Below are positions 44,301-54,546 of a DNA stretch of 64,000 nucleotides, piece by piece. Numbering within the stretch: the stretch's first letter is position 1; each line of letters starts with the position of its first letter. The notes under the pieces were generated by a model. It saw only the letters and a list, made by a program, of their open reading frames with translations, was not told where the DNA came from and made no database searches. The position numbers and the translations under genes are program-made. The stretch is from Anniella stebbinsi (lineage: Eukaryota; Chordata; Lepidosauria; Squamata; Anniellidae), in assembly GCA_029215795.1 (NCBI GenBank), contig JARDYH010000022.1, forward strand, positions 124,001-188,000. Direction: 5' to 3'.

Positions 44301-44640
44301 CGTGGAAGTCTAGGGGAAGAAGGGGAAGTATAGAGGGAAGGGGAAGTCAAGGGGTAGACTAGGGGAAGAAGGGGAAGTATAGAGGGAAGGGGAAGTCTAG
44401 GGGAAGTCTAGGAGAAGAAGGGGAGTCTAGGGGAAATCTAGAGGAAGAAGGGGAAGTATAGAGGGAAGGGGAAGTCTAATGGAAGAAGGGGAAGTATAGA
44501 GGGAAGGGGAAGTCTAGGGGAAGTCTAGGGGAAGAAGGGGAAGTCTAGGGGAAGTCTAGGGGAAGAAGGGAAAGTATAGAGGGAAGGGGAAGTCTAGTGG
44601 AAGTCTAGGGGAAGAAGGGGAAGTATAGAGGAAAGGGGAA
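41378..44640 (+). repeat. 3118-bp higher-order repeat, copy 2 (plus 138 bp)
   Basis: Second head-to-tail copy. It is lengthened by an internal 138-bp duplication at 43,783-44,058, so GACGTGG 41,043 matches 44,299 at 3256 bp (3118 + 138). Confidence 0.86.
43783..44058 (+). repeat. 138-bp tandem pair
   Basis: Copy 1 is 43,783-43,920 and copy 2 is 43,921-44,058. Each starts at GAACTGTAGG and carries GACGTGG (43,828 and 43,966) and the TCAA/GACTA module pair. The source is also present once at 40,665, in copy 1 of the 3118-bp repeat, so the duplication is younger than that repeat. Because 138 is 46 codons, it doubles a chance minus-strand open frame (43,751-44,017). Confidence 0.93.
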
Positions 44641-46080
44641 GTCTAGGGGAAGTCTAGGGGAAGAAGGGGCAGTATAGAGGGAAGGGGAAGTCTAGGGGAA
44701 GTCTAGGGGAAGAAGGGGAAGTATAGAGGGAAGGGGAAGTCTAGGGGAAGTCTAGGGGAAGAAGGGGAAGTCTAGGGGAAGAAGGGGAAGTATAGAGGGA
44801 AGGGGAAGTCTAGGGGAAGTCTAGGGGAAGAAGGGGAAGTCTAGGGGAAGAAGGGGAAGTCTAGGGGAAGAAGGGGAAGTATAGAGGGAAGGGGAAGTCT
44901 AGGGGAAGTCTAGGGGAAGAAGGGGAAGTCTAGGGGAAGTAGGGGAAGTCTAGGGGAAGAAGGGGAAGTATAGAGGGAATGGGAAGTCTAGGGGAAGAAG
45001 GGGAAGTCTAGGAGAAGAAGGGGAAGTCTAGGGGAAGAAGGGGAAGTATAGAGGGAAGGGGAAGTCTAGGGGAAGTCTTGGGGGAGAAGGGGAAATCTAA
45101 GGGAAGAAGGGGAAGTCTAGGGGAAGAAGGGGAAGTCTAGGGGAAGAAGGGGAAGTATAGAGGGAAGGGGAAGTCTAGGGGAAGTCTAGGGGAAGAAGGG
45201 GAAGTATAGAGGGAAGGGGAAGTCTAGGGGAAGTCTAGGGGAAGAAGGGGAAGTATAGCGAGAAGGGGAAGTCTAGGGGAAATCTAGGGGAAGAAGGGGA
45301 AGTATAGAGGAAAGGGGAAGTCTAGGGGAAGTCTAGGGGAAGAAGGGGCAGTATAGAGGGAAGGGGAAGACTAGGGGAAGTCTAGGGGAAGAAGGGGAAG
45401 TATAGAGGGAAGGGGAAGTCTAGGGGAAATCTAGGGGAAGAAGGGGAAGTCTAGGGGAAGAAGGGGAAGTCTAGAGGGAAGGGGAAGTCTAGGGGAAGTC
45501 TAGGGGAAGAAGGGGAAGTCTAGAGGGAAGGGGAAGTCTAGGGGAAGTCTAGGGGAAGAAGGGGAAGTATAGAGGGAAGGGGAAGTCTAGGGGAAGTCTA
45601 AGGGAAGAAGGGGAAGTCTAGGGGAAGAAGAGGAAGTATAGAGGGAAGGGGAAGTCTAGGGGAAGAAGAGGAAGTCTAGGGGAAGAAGGGGAAGTCTAGG
45701 GGAAGAAGGGGAAGTATAGAGGGAAGGGGAAGTCTAGGGGAAGAAGGGGAAGTATAGAGGGAAGGGGAAGACTACAGGAAGTCTAGGGGAAGAAGGGGAA
45801 GGCTAGGGGAAGTCTAGGGGAAGCAGGGGAAGTATAGAGGGAAGGGGAAGTCTAATGGAAGAAGGGGAAGTATAGAGGGAAGGGGAAGTCTAGGGGAAGA
45901 AGGGGATGTCTAGGGGAAGAAGGGGAAGTCTAGGGGAAGAAGGGGAAGTAGAGAGGGAAGGGGAAGTCTAGGGGAAGTCTAGGGGAAGAAGGGGAAGTAT
46001 AGAGCGAAGGGGAAGTCTAGGGGAAGAAGGGGAAGTCTAGGGGAAGAAGGGGAAGTATAGAGGGAAGAGAAAGTCTAGGG
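44640..46080 (+). repeat. Partial third copy related to about 42.27-43.7 kb
   Basis: GACGTGG 41,925 to 44,299 is 2374 bp and 43,828 to 46,183 is 2355 bp. A 20-bp A-B loss near 45,470 and a one-base difference at the GTTTGTGG word (43.53 kb) explain the change. The AGCGAGAAGG and GACTACAGG words occur in the same order in both. Confidence 0.8.
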
Positions 46081-48940
46081 GAAGAAGGGGAAATCTAGGG
46101 GAAGTCTAGGGAGGAAGGGGAAGTATAGAGGGAAGGGGAAGTGTAGGGGAAGTCTTGGGGAAGAAGGGGAAGTCTAGGGGAAGACGTGGAAGTCTAGGGG
46201 AAGAAGGGGAAGTATAGAGGGAAGGGGAAGTCAAGGGGTAGACTAGGGGAAGAAGGGGAAGTATAGAGGGAAGGGGAAGTCCAGGGGAAGTCTAGGGGAA
46301 GAAGGGGAAGTATAGAGGGAAGGGGAAGTGTAGGGGAAGAAGGGGAAGTATAGAGGGAAGGGGAAGTCTAGGGGAAGTCTAGGGGAAGAAGGGGAAGTCT
46401 AGGGGAAGAAGGGGATGTCTAGGGGAAGAAGGGGAAATCTAGGAGAAGAAGGGGAACTCTAGGGGAAGAAGGGGAAGTATAGAGGGAAGGGGAAGTCTAG
46501 GGGAAGAAGGGGAAATCTAGGGGAAGTCTAGGGAGGAAGGGGAAGTATAGAGGGAAGGGGAAGTGTAGGGGAAGTCTTCGGGAAGAAGGGGAAGTCTAGG
46601 GGAAGACGTGGAAGTCTAGGGGAAGAAGGGGAAGTATAGAGGGAAGGGGAAGTCAAGGGGTAGACTAGGGGAAGAAGGGGAAGTATAGAGGGAAGGGGAA
46701 GTCCAGGGGAAGTCTAGGGGAAGAAGGGGAAGTATAGAGGGAAGGGGAAGTGTAGGGGAAGAAGGGGAAGTATAGAGGGAAGGGGAAGTCTAGGGGAAGT
46801 CTAGGGGAAGAAGGGGAAGTCTAGGGGAAGAAGGGGAAGTCTAGGGGAAGAAGAGGAAGTATAGAGGGAAGGGGAAGTCTAGGGGAAAAAGGGGAAGTCT
46901 AGGGGAAGAAGGGGAAGTCTAGGGGAAGTCTAGGGGAAGAAGGGGAAGTATAGAGGAAAGGGGAAGTCTAGGGGAAGAAGGGGAAATCTAGGAGAAGAAG
47001 GGGAACTCTAGGGGAAGAAGGGGAAGTATAGAGGGAAGGGGAAGTCTAATGGAAGAAGGGGAAGTATAGAGGGAAAGGGGAAGTCTAGGGGAAGAAGGGG
47101 AAGTCTAGGGGAAGAAGGGGAAGTCTAGGGGAAGAAGGGGAAGTAGAGAGGGAAGGGGAAGTCTAGGGGAAGTCTAGGGGAAGAAGGGGAAGTATAGAGG
47201 GAAGGGAAGTCTAGGGGAAGTCTAGGGGAAGAAGGGGAAGTATAGAGGGAAGGGGAAGTCTAGGGGAAGAAGGGGAAGTCTAGGGGAAGAAGGGGAAGTA
47301 TAGAGGGAAGAGAAAGTCGAGGGGAAGAAGGGGAAGTATAGAGGGAAGGGGAAGTCCAGGGGAAGTCTAGGGGTAGAAGGGGAAGTCTAGGGGAAGAAGG
47401 GGAAGAAGGGAAGGTATAGAGGGAAGGGGAAGTCTACGGGAAGTCTAGGGGAAGAAGGGGAAGTCTAGGGGAAGAAGGGGAAATCTAGGGGAAGAAGAGG
47501 AAGTATAGAGGGAAGGGGAAGTCTAGGGGAAAAAGGGGAAGTCTAGGGGAAGAAGGGGAAGTCTAGGGGAAGTCTAGGGGAAGAAGGGGAAGTATAGAGG
47601 AAAGGGGAGGTCTAGGGGAAGAAGGGGAAATCTAGGAGAAGAGGGGGAACTCTAGGGGAAGAAGGGGAAGTATAGAGGGAAGGGGAAGTCTAGGGGAAGA
47701 AGGGGAAATCTAGGGGAAGTCTAGGGAAGAAGGGGAAGTATAGAGGGAAGGGGAAGTGTAGGGGAAGTCTTGGGGAAGAAGGGGAAGTCTAGGGGAAGAC
47801 GTGGAAGTCTAGGGGAAGAAGGGGAAGTATAGAGGGAAGGGGAAGTCTAGGGGAAGTCTAGGAGAAGAAGGGGAAGTCTAGGGGAAATCTAGAGGAAGAA
47901 GGGGAAGTATAGAGGGAAGGGGAAGTCTAATGGAAGAAGGGGAAGTATAGAGGGGAGGGGAAGTCTAGGGGAAGTCTAGGGGAAGAAGGGGAAGTCTAGG
48001 GGAAGTCTAGGGGAAGAAGGGAAAGTATAGAGGGAAGGGGAAGTCTAGTGGAAGTCTAGGGGAAGAAGGGGAAGTATAGAGGAAAGGGGAAGTCTAGGGG
48101 AAGTCTAGGGGAAGAAGGGGCAGTATAGAGGGAAGGGGAAGTCTAGGGGAAGTCTAGGGGAAGAAGGGGAAGTATAGAGGGAAGGGGAAGTCTAGGGGAA
48201 GTCTAGGGGAAGAAGGGGAAGTCTAGGGGAAGAAGGGGAAGTATAGAGGGAAGGGGAAGTCTAGGGGAAGTCTAGGGGAAGAAGGGGAAGTCTAGGGGAA
48301 GAAGGGGAAGTCTAGGGGAAGAAGGGGAAGTATAGAGGGAAGGGGAAGTCTAGGGGAAGTCTAGGGGAAGAAGGGGAATTCTAGGGGAAGTAGGGGAAGT
48401 CTAGGGGAAGTCTAGGGGAAGAAGGGGAAGTATAGAGGGAAGGGGAAGTCTAGGGGAAGAAGGGGAAGTCTAGGAGAAGAAGGGGAAGTCTAGGGGAAGT
48501 CTAGGGGAAGAAGGGGAAGTATAGAGGGAAGGGGAAGTCTAGGGGTAGTCTAGGGGAAGAAGGGAAAGTATAGAGGGAAGGGGAAGTCTAGGGGAAGAAG
48601 GGGAAGTCTAGGGGAAGAAGGGGAAGTCTAGGGGAAGAAGGGGAAGTATAGAGGGAAGGGGAAGTCTAGGGGAAGTCTAGGGAAAGAAGGGGAAGTATAG
48701 AGGGAAGGGGAAGTCTAGGGGAAGTCTAGGGGAAGAAGGGGAAGTCTAGGGGAAGTCTAGGGGAAGAAGGGGAAGTATAGAGGGAAGGGGAAGTCTAGGG
48801 GAAGAAGGGGAAGTCTAGGGGAAGAAGGGGAAGTCTAGGGGAAGAAGGGGAAGTCAAGGGGAAGAAGGGGAAGTCTAGGGGAAGAAGGGGAAGTATAGAG
48901 GGAAGGGGAAGTCTAGGGGAAGATGGGGAAGTATAGAGGG
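46079..48940 (+). repeat. Segment shared with both ends of the window
   Basis: 46,079-47,703 matches 1-1,625. Within 46.18-46.87 kb it also matches 62.05-62.7 kb (offset 15,872), and 48.14-48.95 kb matches 63.19-64.0 kb (offset 15,049). It holds a 422-bp pair (46,183/46,605). The GACGTGG at 47,798 has lost the following 49-bp TCAA/GACTA word. A GAATTC site lies at 48,376-48,381. Confidence 0.85.
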
Positions 48941-49700
48941 AAGGTGAAGTCTAGTGGAAGAAAGGGAAGTCTTTGGGAAGTCTAGGGGAGGAAAAGGAAG
49001 TATAGAGGGAAGTGGAAGTCTAATGGAAGAAGGAGAAGTATAGAGGGAAGGGGAAGTCTAGGGGAAGTCTAGGAGAAGAAGGGGAAGTCTAGGGGAAGAA
49101 GGGGAAGTATAGAGGGAAGGGGAAGCCTAGGGAAGGAAGGGGAAGTCTACGGGAAGAAGGGGAAGTCTAGGGGAAGAAGGGGAAGTCAAGGGGAAGAAGG
49201 GGAAGTCTAGGGGAAGAAGGGGAAGTATAGAGGGAAGGGAAAGCCTAGGGGAAGAAGAGGAAGTCTACGGGAAGAAGGGGAAGTCTAGGGGAAGTCTCGG
49301 GGAAGAAGGGAAGTCTAGGGGAAGAAGGGGAAGTCTAGGGGAAGAAGGGGAAGTATAAAGGGAAGGGGAAGTCTAGGGTAAGTCTAGGGGAAGTAGGGGA
49401 AGTATAGAGGGAAGGGGAAATATAGGGGAAGAAGGGGACGTACAGAGGGAAGGGGAAGTCTAGGGGAAAAAGGGGAAGTATAGAGTGAAGGGGAAGTCTA
49501 GGGGAAGTCTAGGGGAAGAAGGGGAAGTATAGAGGGAAGGGGAAGTCTAGGGGAAGTCTAGGGGAAGAAGGGGAAGTATAGAGGGAAGGGGAAGTCTAGG
49601 GGAAGTCTAGGGGAAGTCTAGGGGAAGTCTAGGGGAAGAAGGGGAAGTATAGAGGGAAGGGGAAGCCTAGGGAAGGAAGGGGAAGTCTACGGGAAGAAGG
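48940..49700 (+). repeat. Most degenerate stretch, with a 540-bp tandem pair
   Basis: From about 48,940 modules carry unusually many changes: AAAGGGAAG, CTTTGGG, GAAAAGG, GTGGAAG and GGAGAAG occur within 150 bp. CCTAGGG words appear at about 49,125 and 49,665. Positions about 49,080-49,380 recur at 49,620-49,920 at exactly +540, with several substitutions between the copies. The pair is therefore older or less homogenised than most duplications here (inference). No gene is present. Confidence 0.75.
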
Positions 49701-51800
49701 GGAAGTCTAGGGGAAGAAGGGGAAGTCAAGGGGAAGAAGGGGAAGTCTAGGGGAAGAAGGGGAAGTATAGAGGGAAAGGGAAGTCTAGGGGAAGAAGAGG
49801 AAGTCTACGGGAAGAAGGGGAAGTCTAGGGGAAGTCTCGGGGAAGAAGGGAAGTCTAGGGGAAGAAGGGGAAGTCTAGGGGAAGAAGGGGAAGTATAAAG
49901 GGAAGGGGTTGTCTAGGGGAAGTCTAGGGGAAGAAGGGGAAGTATAGAGGGAAGGGGAAGTCTAGGGGAAGAAGGGGAAGTCTAGAGGAAGAAGGGGAAG
50001 TGAAGGGGAAGAAGGGGAAGTCTAGGTGAAGAAGGGGAAGTCTAGGGGAAGAAGGCAAGTATAGAGGGACGGGGAAGTCTAGGGGAAGTCTGGGGGAGGA
50101 AGGGGAAGTATAGAGGGAAGGGGAAGTCTAGGGGTAGTCTAGGGGAAGAAGGGGAAGTATAGAGGGAAGGGGAAGTCTAGGGGAAGAAGGGGAAGTCTAG
50201 TGAAAGAAGGGGAAGTCTAGGGGAAGAAGGGGAAGTATAGAGGGAAGGGGAAGTCTAGGGGAAGTCTAGGGGAAGAAGGGGAAGTATAGCGAGAAGGGGA
50301 AGTCTAGGGGAAATCTAGGGGAAGAAGGGGAAGTATAGAGGAAAGGGGAAGTCTAGGGGAAGTCTAGGGGAAGAAGGGGCAGTATAGAGGGAAGGGGAAG
50401 ACTAGGGGAAGTCTAGGGGAAGAAGGGGAAGTATAGAGGGAAGGGGAAGTCTAGGGGAAATCTAGGGGAAGAAGGGGAAGTCTAGGGGAAGAAGGGGAAG
50501 TCTAGGGGAAGAAGGGGAAGTCTAGAGGGGAGGGGAAGTCTAGGGGAAGTCTAGGGGAAGAAGGGGAAGTCTAGAGGGAAGGGGAAGTCTAGGGGAAGTC
50601 TAGGGGAAGAAGGGGAAGTATAGAGGGAAGGGGAAGTCTAGGGGAAGTCTAAGGGAAGAAGGGGAAGTCTAGGGGAAGAAGAGGAAGTATAGAGGGAAGG
50701 GGAAGTCTAGGGGAAGAAGAGGAAGTCTAGGGGAAGAAGGGGAAGTCTAGGGGAAGAAGGGGAAGTCAAGGGGAAGAAGGGGAAGTCTAGGGGAAGAAGG
50801 GGAAGTATAGAGGGAAGGGGAAGTCTAGGGGAAGAAGAGGAAGTCTACGGGAAGAAGGGGAAGTCTAGGGGAAGTCTCGGGGAAGAAGGGAAGTCTAGGG
50901 GAAGAAGGGGAAGTCTAGGGGAAGAAGGGGAAGTATAAAGGGAAGGGGTTGTCTAGGGGAAGTCTGGGGAAGAAGGGGAAGTATAGAGGGAAGGGGAAGT
51001 CTAGGGGAAGAAGGGGAAGTCTAGAGGAAGAAGGGGAAGTGAAGGGGAAGAAGGGGAAGTCTAGGTGAAGAAGGGGAAGTCTAGGGGAAGAAGGCAAGTA
51101 TAGAGGGACGGGGAAGTCTAGGGGAAGTCTGGGGGAGGAAGGGGAAGTATAGAGGGAAGGGGAAGTCTAGGGGTAGTCTAGGGGAAGAAGGGGAAGTATA
51201 GAGGGAAGGGGAAGTCTAGGGGAAGAAGGGGAAGTCTAGTGAAAGAAGGGGAAGTCTAGGGGAAGAAGGGGAAGTATAGAGGGAAGGGGAAGTCTAGGGG
51301 AAGTCTAGGGGAAGAAGGGGAAGTATAGCGAGAAGGGGAAGTCTAGGGGAAATCTAGGGGAAGAAGGGGAAGTATAGAGGAAAGGGGAAGTCTAGGGGAA
51401 GTCTAGGGGAAGAAGGGGCAGTATAGAGGGAAGGGGAAGACTAGGGGAAGTCTAGGGGAAGAAGGGGAAGTATAGAGGGAAGGGGAAGTCTAGGGGAAAT
51501 CTAGGGGAAGAAGGGGAAGTCTAGGGGAAGAAGGGGAAGTCTAGGGGAAGAAGGGGAAGTCTAGAGGGGAGGGGAAGTCTAGGGGAAGTCTAGGGGAAGA
51601 AGGGGAAGTCTAGAGGGAAGGGGAAGTCTAGGGGAAGTCTAGGGGAAGAAGGGGAAGTATAGAGGGAAGGGGAAGTCTAGGGGAAGTCTAAGGGAAGAAG
51701 GGGAAGTCTAGGGGAAGAAGAGGAAGTATAGAGGGAAGGGGAAGTCTAGGGGAAGAAGAGGAAGTCTAGGGGAAGAAGGGGAAGTCTAGGGGAAGAAGGG
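49700..51800 (+). repeat. 1039/1040-bp tandem pair
   Basis: The GTCAAG word at 49,725 matches 50,765 (+1040). GGCAAG at about 50,054 matches 51,093 (+1039). The one-base step is a lost A at about 50,965, giving GTCTGGGG. Copies are about 49,700-50,739 and 50,740-51,800. Shared private words include GGGGTTGTC, GTGAAGG, GGCAAG and GGGACGGG. Confidence 0.87.
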
Positions 51801-52140
51801 GAAGTATAGAGGGAAGGGGAAGTCTAGGGGAAGAAGGGGAAGTATAGAGGGAAGGGGAAGACTACAGGAAGTCTAGGGGAAGAAGGGGAAGTCTAGGGGA
51901 AGTCTAGGGGAAGCAGGGGAAGTATAGAGGGAAGGGGAAGTCTAATGGAAGAAGGGGAAGTATAGAGGGAAGGGGAAGTCTAGGGGAAGAAGGGGATGTC
52001 TAGGGGAAGAAGGGGAAGTCTAGGGGAAGAAGGGGAAGTAGAGAGGGAAGGGGAAGTCTAGGGGAAGTCTAGGGGAAGAAGGGGAAGTATAGAGCGAAGG
52101 GGAAGTCTAGGGGAAGAAGGGGAAGTCTAGGGGAAGAAGG
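51800..52140 (+). repeat. Short bridge matching about 45.7-46.05 kb
   Basis: The run holding GACTACAGG, GCAGGGG, TAATGG, GATGTC and AGAGCGAAGG matches the stretch upstream of 46,183 at offset 6090 (GACGTGG 46,183 to 52,273). It contains only ordinary modules and no gene. Confidence 0.75.
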
Positions 52141-52604
52141 GGAAGTATAGAGGGAAGAGAAAGTCTAGGGGAAGAAGGGGAAATCAAGGGGAAGTCTAGG
52201 GAGGAAGGGGAAGTATAGAGGGAAGGGGAAGTGTAGGGGAAGTCTTGGGGAAGAAGGGGAAGTCTAGGGGAAGACGTGGAAGTCTAGGGGAAGAAGGGGA
52301 AGTATAGAGGGAAGGGGAAGTCAAGGGGTAGACTAGGGGAAGAAGGGGAAGTATAGAGGGAAGGGGAAGTCCAGGGGAAGTCTAGGGGAAGAAGGGGAAG
52401 TATAGAGGAAAGGGGAAGTCTAGGGGAAGAAGGGGAAATCTAGGAGAAGAAGGGGAACTCTAGGGGAAGAAGGGGAAGTATAGAGGGAAGGGGAAGTCTA
52501 GGGGAAAAAGGGGAAATCTAGGGGAAGTCTAGGGAAGAAGGGGAAGTAGAGAGGGAAGGGGAAGTGTAGGGGAAGTCTTGGGGAAGAAGGGGAAGTCTAG
52601 GGGA

Positions 52605-52612
52605 TGACGTGG
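52605..52612 (+). other. TGACGTGG variant of the marker (chance match to a bZIP site)
   Basis: One A-to-T change in the marker module turns AGACGTGG into TGACGTGG, which equals the core of the ATF6/XBP1-type (UPRE) site known in animals. It is one of four such copies. With no gene nearby, and the word clearly spread by segmental copying, function is unlikely. Confidence 0.35.
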
Positions 52613-53970
52613 AAGTCTAGGGGAAGAAGGGGAAGTATAGAGGGAAGGGGAAGTCAAGGGGTAGACTAGGGGAAGAAGGGGAAGTATAGAGGGAAGGGGA
52701 AGTCTAGGGGAAGTCTAGGAGAAGAAGGGGAGTCTAGGGGAAATCTAGAGGAAGAAGGGGAAGTATAGAGGGAAGGGGAAGTCTAATGGAAGAAGGGGAA
52801 GTATAGAGGGAAGGGGAAGTCTAGGGGAAGTCTAGGGGAAGAAGGGGAAGTCTAGGGGAAGTCTAGGGGAAGAAGGGAAAGTATAGAGGGAAGGGGAAGT
52901 CTTGTGGAAGTCTAGGGGAAGAAGGGGAAGTATAGAGGAAAGGGGAAGTCTAGGGGAAGTCTAGGGGAAGAAGGGGCAGTATAGAGGGAAGGGGAAGTCT
53001 AGGGGAAGTCTAGGGGAAGAAGGGGAAGTATAGAGGGAAGGGGAAGTCTAGGGGAAGTCTAGGGGAAGAAGGGGAAGTCTAGGGGAAGAAGGGGAAGTAT
53101 AGAGGGAAGGGGAAGTCTAGGGGAAGTCTAGGGGAAGAAGGGGAAGTAGAGGGGAAGAAGGGGAAGTCTAGGGGAAGAAGGGGAAGTATAGAGGGAAGGG
53201 GAAGTCTAGGGGAAGTCTAGGGGAAGAAGGGGAAGTCTAGGGGAAGTAGGGGAAGTCTAGGGGAAGAAGGGGAAGTATAGAGGGAATGGGAAGTCTAGGG
53301 GAAGAAGGGGAAGTCTAGGAGAAGAAGGGGAAGTCTAGGCGAAGAAGGGGAAGTATAGAGGGAAGGGGAAGTCTAGGGGAAGTCTTGGGGGAGAAGGGGA
53401 AATGTAAGGGAAGAAGGGGAAGTCTAGGGGAAGAAGGGGAAGTCTAGGGGAAGAAGGGGAAGTATAGAGGGAAGGGGAAGTCTAGGGGAAGTCTAGGGGA
53501 AGAAGGGGAAGTATAGAGGGAAGAGAAAGTCTAGGGGAAGAAGGGGAAATCTAGGGGAAGTCTAGGGAGGAAGGGGAAGTATAGAGGGAAGGGGAAGAGT
53601 AGGGGAAGTCTTGGGGAAGAAGGGGAAGTCTAGGGGAAGACGTGGAAGTCTAGGGGAAGAAGGGGAAGTATAGAGGGAAGGGGAAGTCAAGGGGTAGACT
53701 AGGGGAAGAAGGGGAAGTATAGAGGGAAGGGGAAGTCCAGGGGAAGTCTAGGGGAAGAAGGGGAAGTATAGAGGAAAGGGGAAGTCTAGGGGAAGAAGGG
53801 GAAATCTAGGAGAAGAAGGGGAACTCTAGGGGAAGAAGGGGAAGTATAGAGGGAAGGGGAAGTCTAGGGGAAAAAGGGGAAATCTAGGGGAAGTCTAGGG
53901 AAGAAGGGGAAGTAGAGAGGGAAGGGGAAGTGTAGGGGAAGTCTTGGGGAAGAAGGGGAAGTCTAGGGGA

Positions 53971-53978
53971 TGACGTGG
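53971..53978 (+). other. TGACGTGG variant, copy in the second 1366-bp unit
   Basis: Exactly 1366 bp after the site at 52,605, so it was carried by that tandem duplication. Same caveat: it is a sequence match only. Confidence 0.35.
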
Positions 53979-54546
53979 AAGTCTAGGGGAAGAAGGGGAA
54001 GTATAGAGGGAAGGGGAAGTCAAGGGGTAGACTAGGGGAAGAAGGGGAAGTATAGAGGGAAGGGGAAGTCTAGGGGAAGTCTAGGAGAAGAAGGGGAGTC
54101 TAGGGGAAATCTAGAGGAAGAAGGGGAAGTATAGAGGGAAGGGGAAGTCTAATGGAAGAAGGGGAAGTATAGAGGGAAGGGGAAGTCTAGGGGAAGTCTA
54201 GGGGAAGAAGGGGAAGTCTAGGGGAAGTCTAGGGGAAGAAGGGAAAGTATAGAGGGAAGGGGAAGTCTTGTGGAAGTCTAGGGGAAGAAGGGGAAGTATA
54301 GAGGAAAGGGGAAGTCTAGGGGAAGTCTAGGGGAAGAAGGGGCAGTATAGAGGGAAGGGGAAGTCTAGGGGAAGTCTAGGGGAAGAAGGGGAAGTATAGA
54401 GGGAAGGGGAAGTCTAGGGGAAGTCTAGGGGAAGAAGGGGAAGTCTAGGGGAAGAAGGGGAAGTATAGAGGGAAGGGGAAGTCTAGGGGAAGTCTAGGGG
54501 AAGAAGGGGAAGTAGAGGGGAAGAAGGGGAAGTCTAGGGGAAGAAG

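Larger units (their letters stand above)
1330..47418 (+). repeat. Marker word GGGAAGGTATA: 14 copies, usually 389-390 bp before GACGTGG
   Basis: A defective C module preceded by GAAGAAGG-type sequence gives GGGAAGGTATA. Starts: 1330, 3247, 4310, 8352, 14386, 17673, 27365, 30617, 32763, 38417, 41535 and 47408. A GGGAATG variant occurs at 15464 and 25172. In 11 of 14 copies GACGTGG begins 389 or 390 bp later. The 389-bp copies (8352, 17673, 27365, 32763) share a one-base loss that makes GGGGATAAG exactly 80 bp after the marker, so they form one lineage. The 4310 copy has a shortened 352-bp spacing, and the 1330 and 3247 copies have no linked GACGTGG. Confidence 0.88.

Noticed and set aside
50915..51097. 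60-codon open frame on the minus strand
   Set aside because: TTG start, Pro/Leu/Phe-rich low-complexity product of the same modules, and apparently absent from the other copy of the 1039-bp pair.
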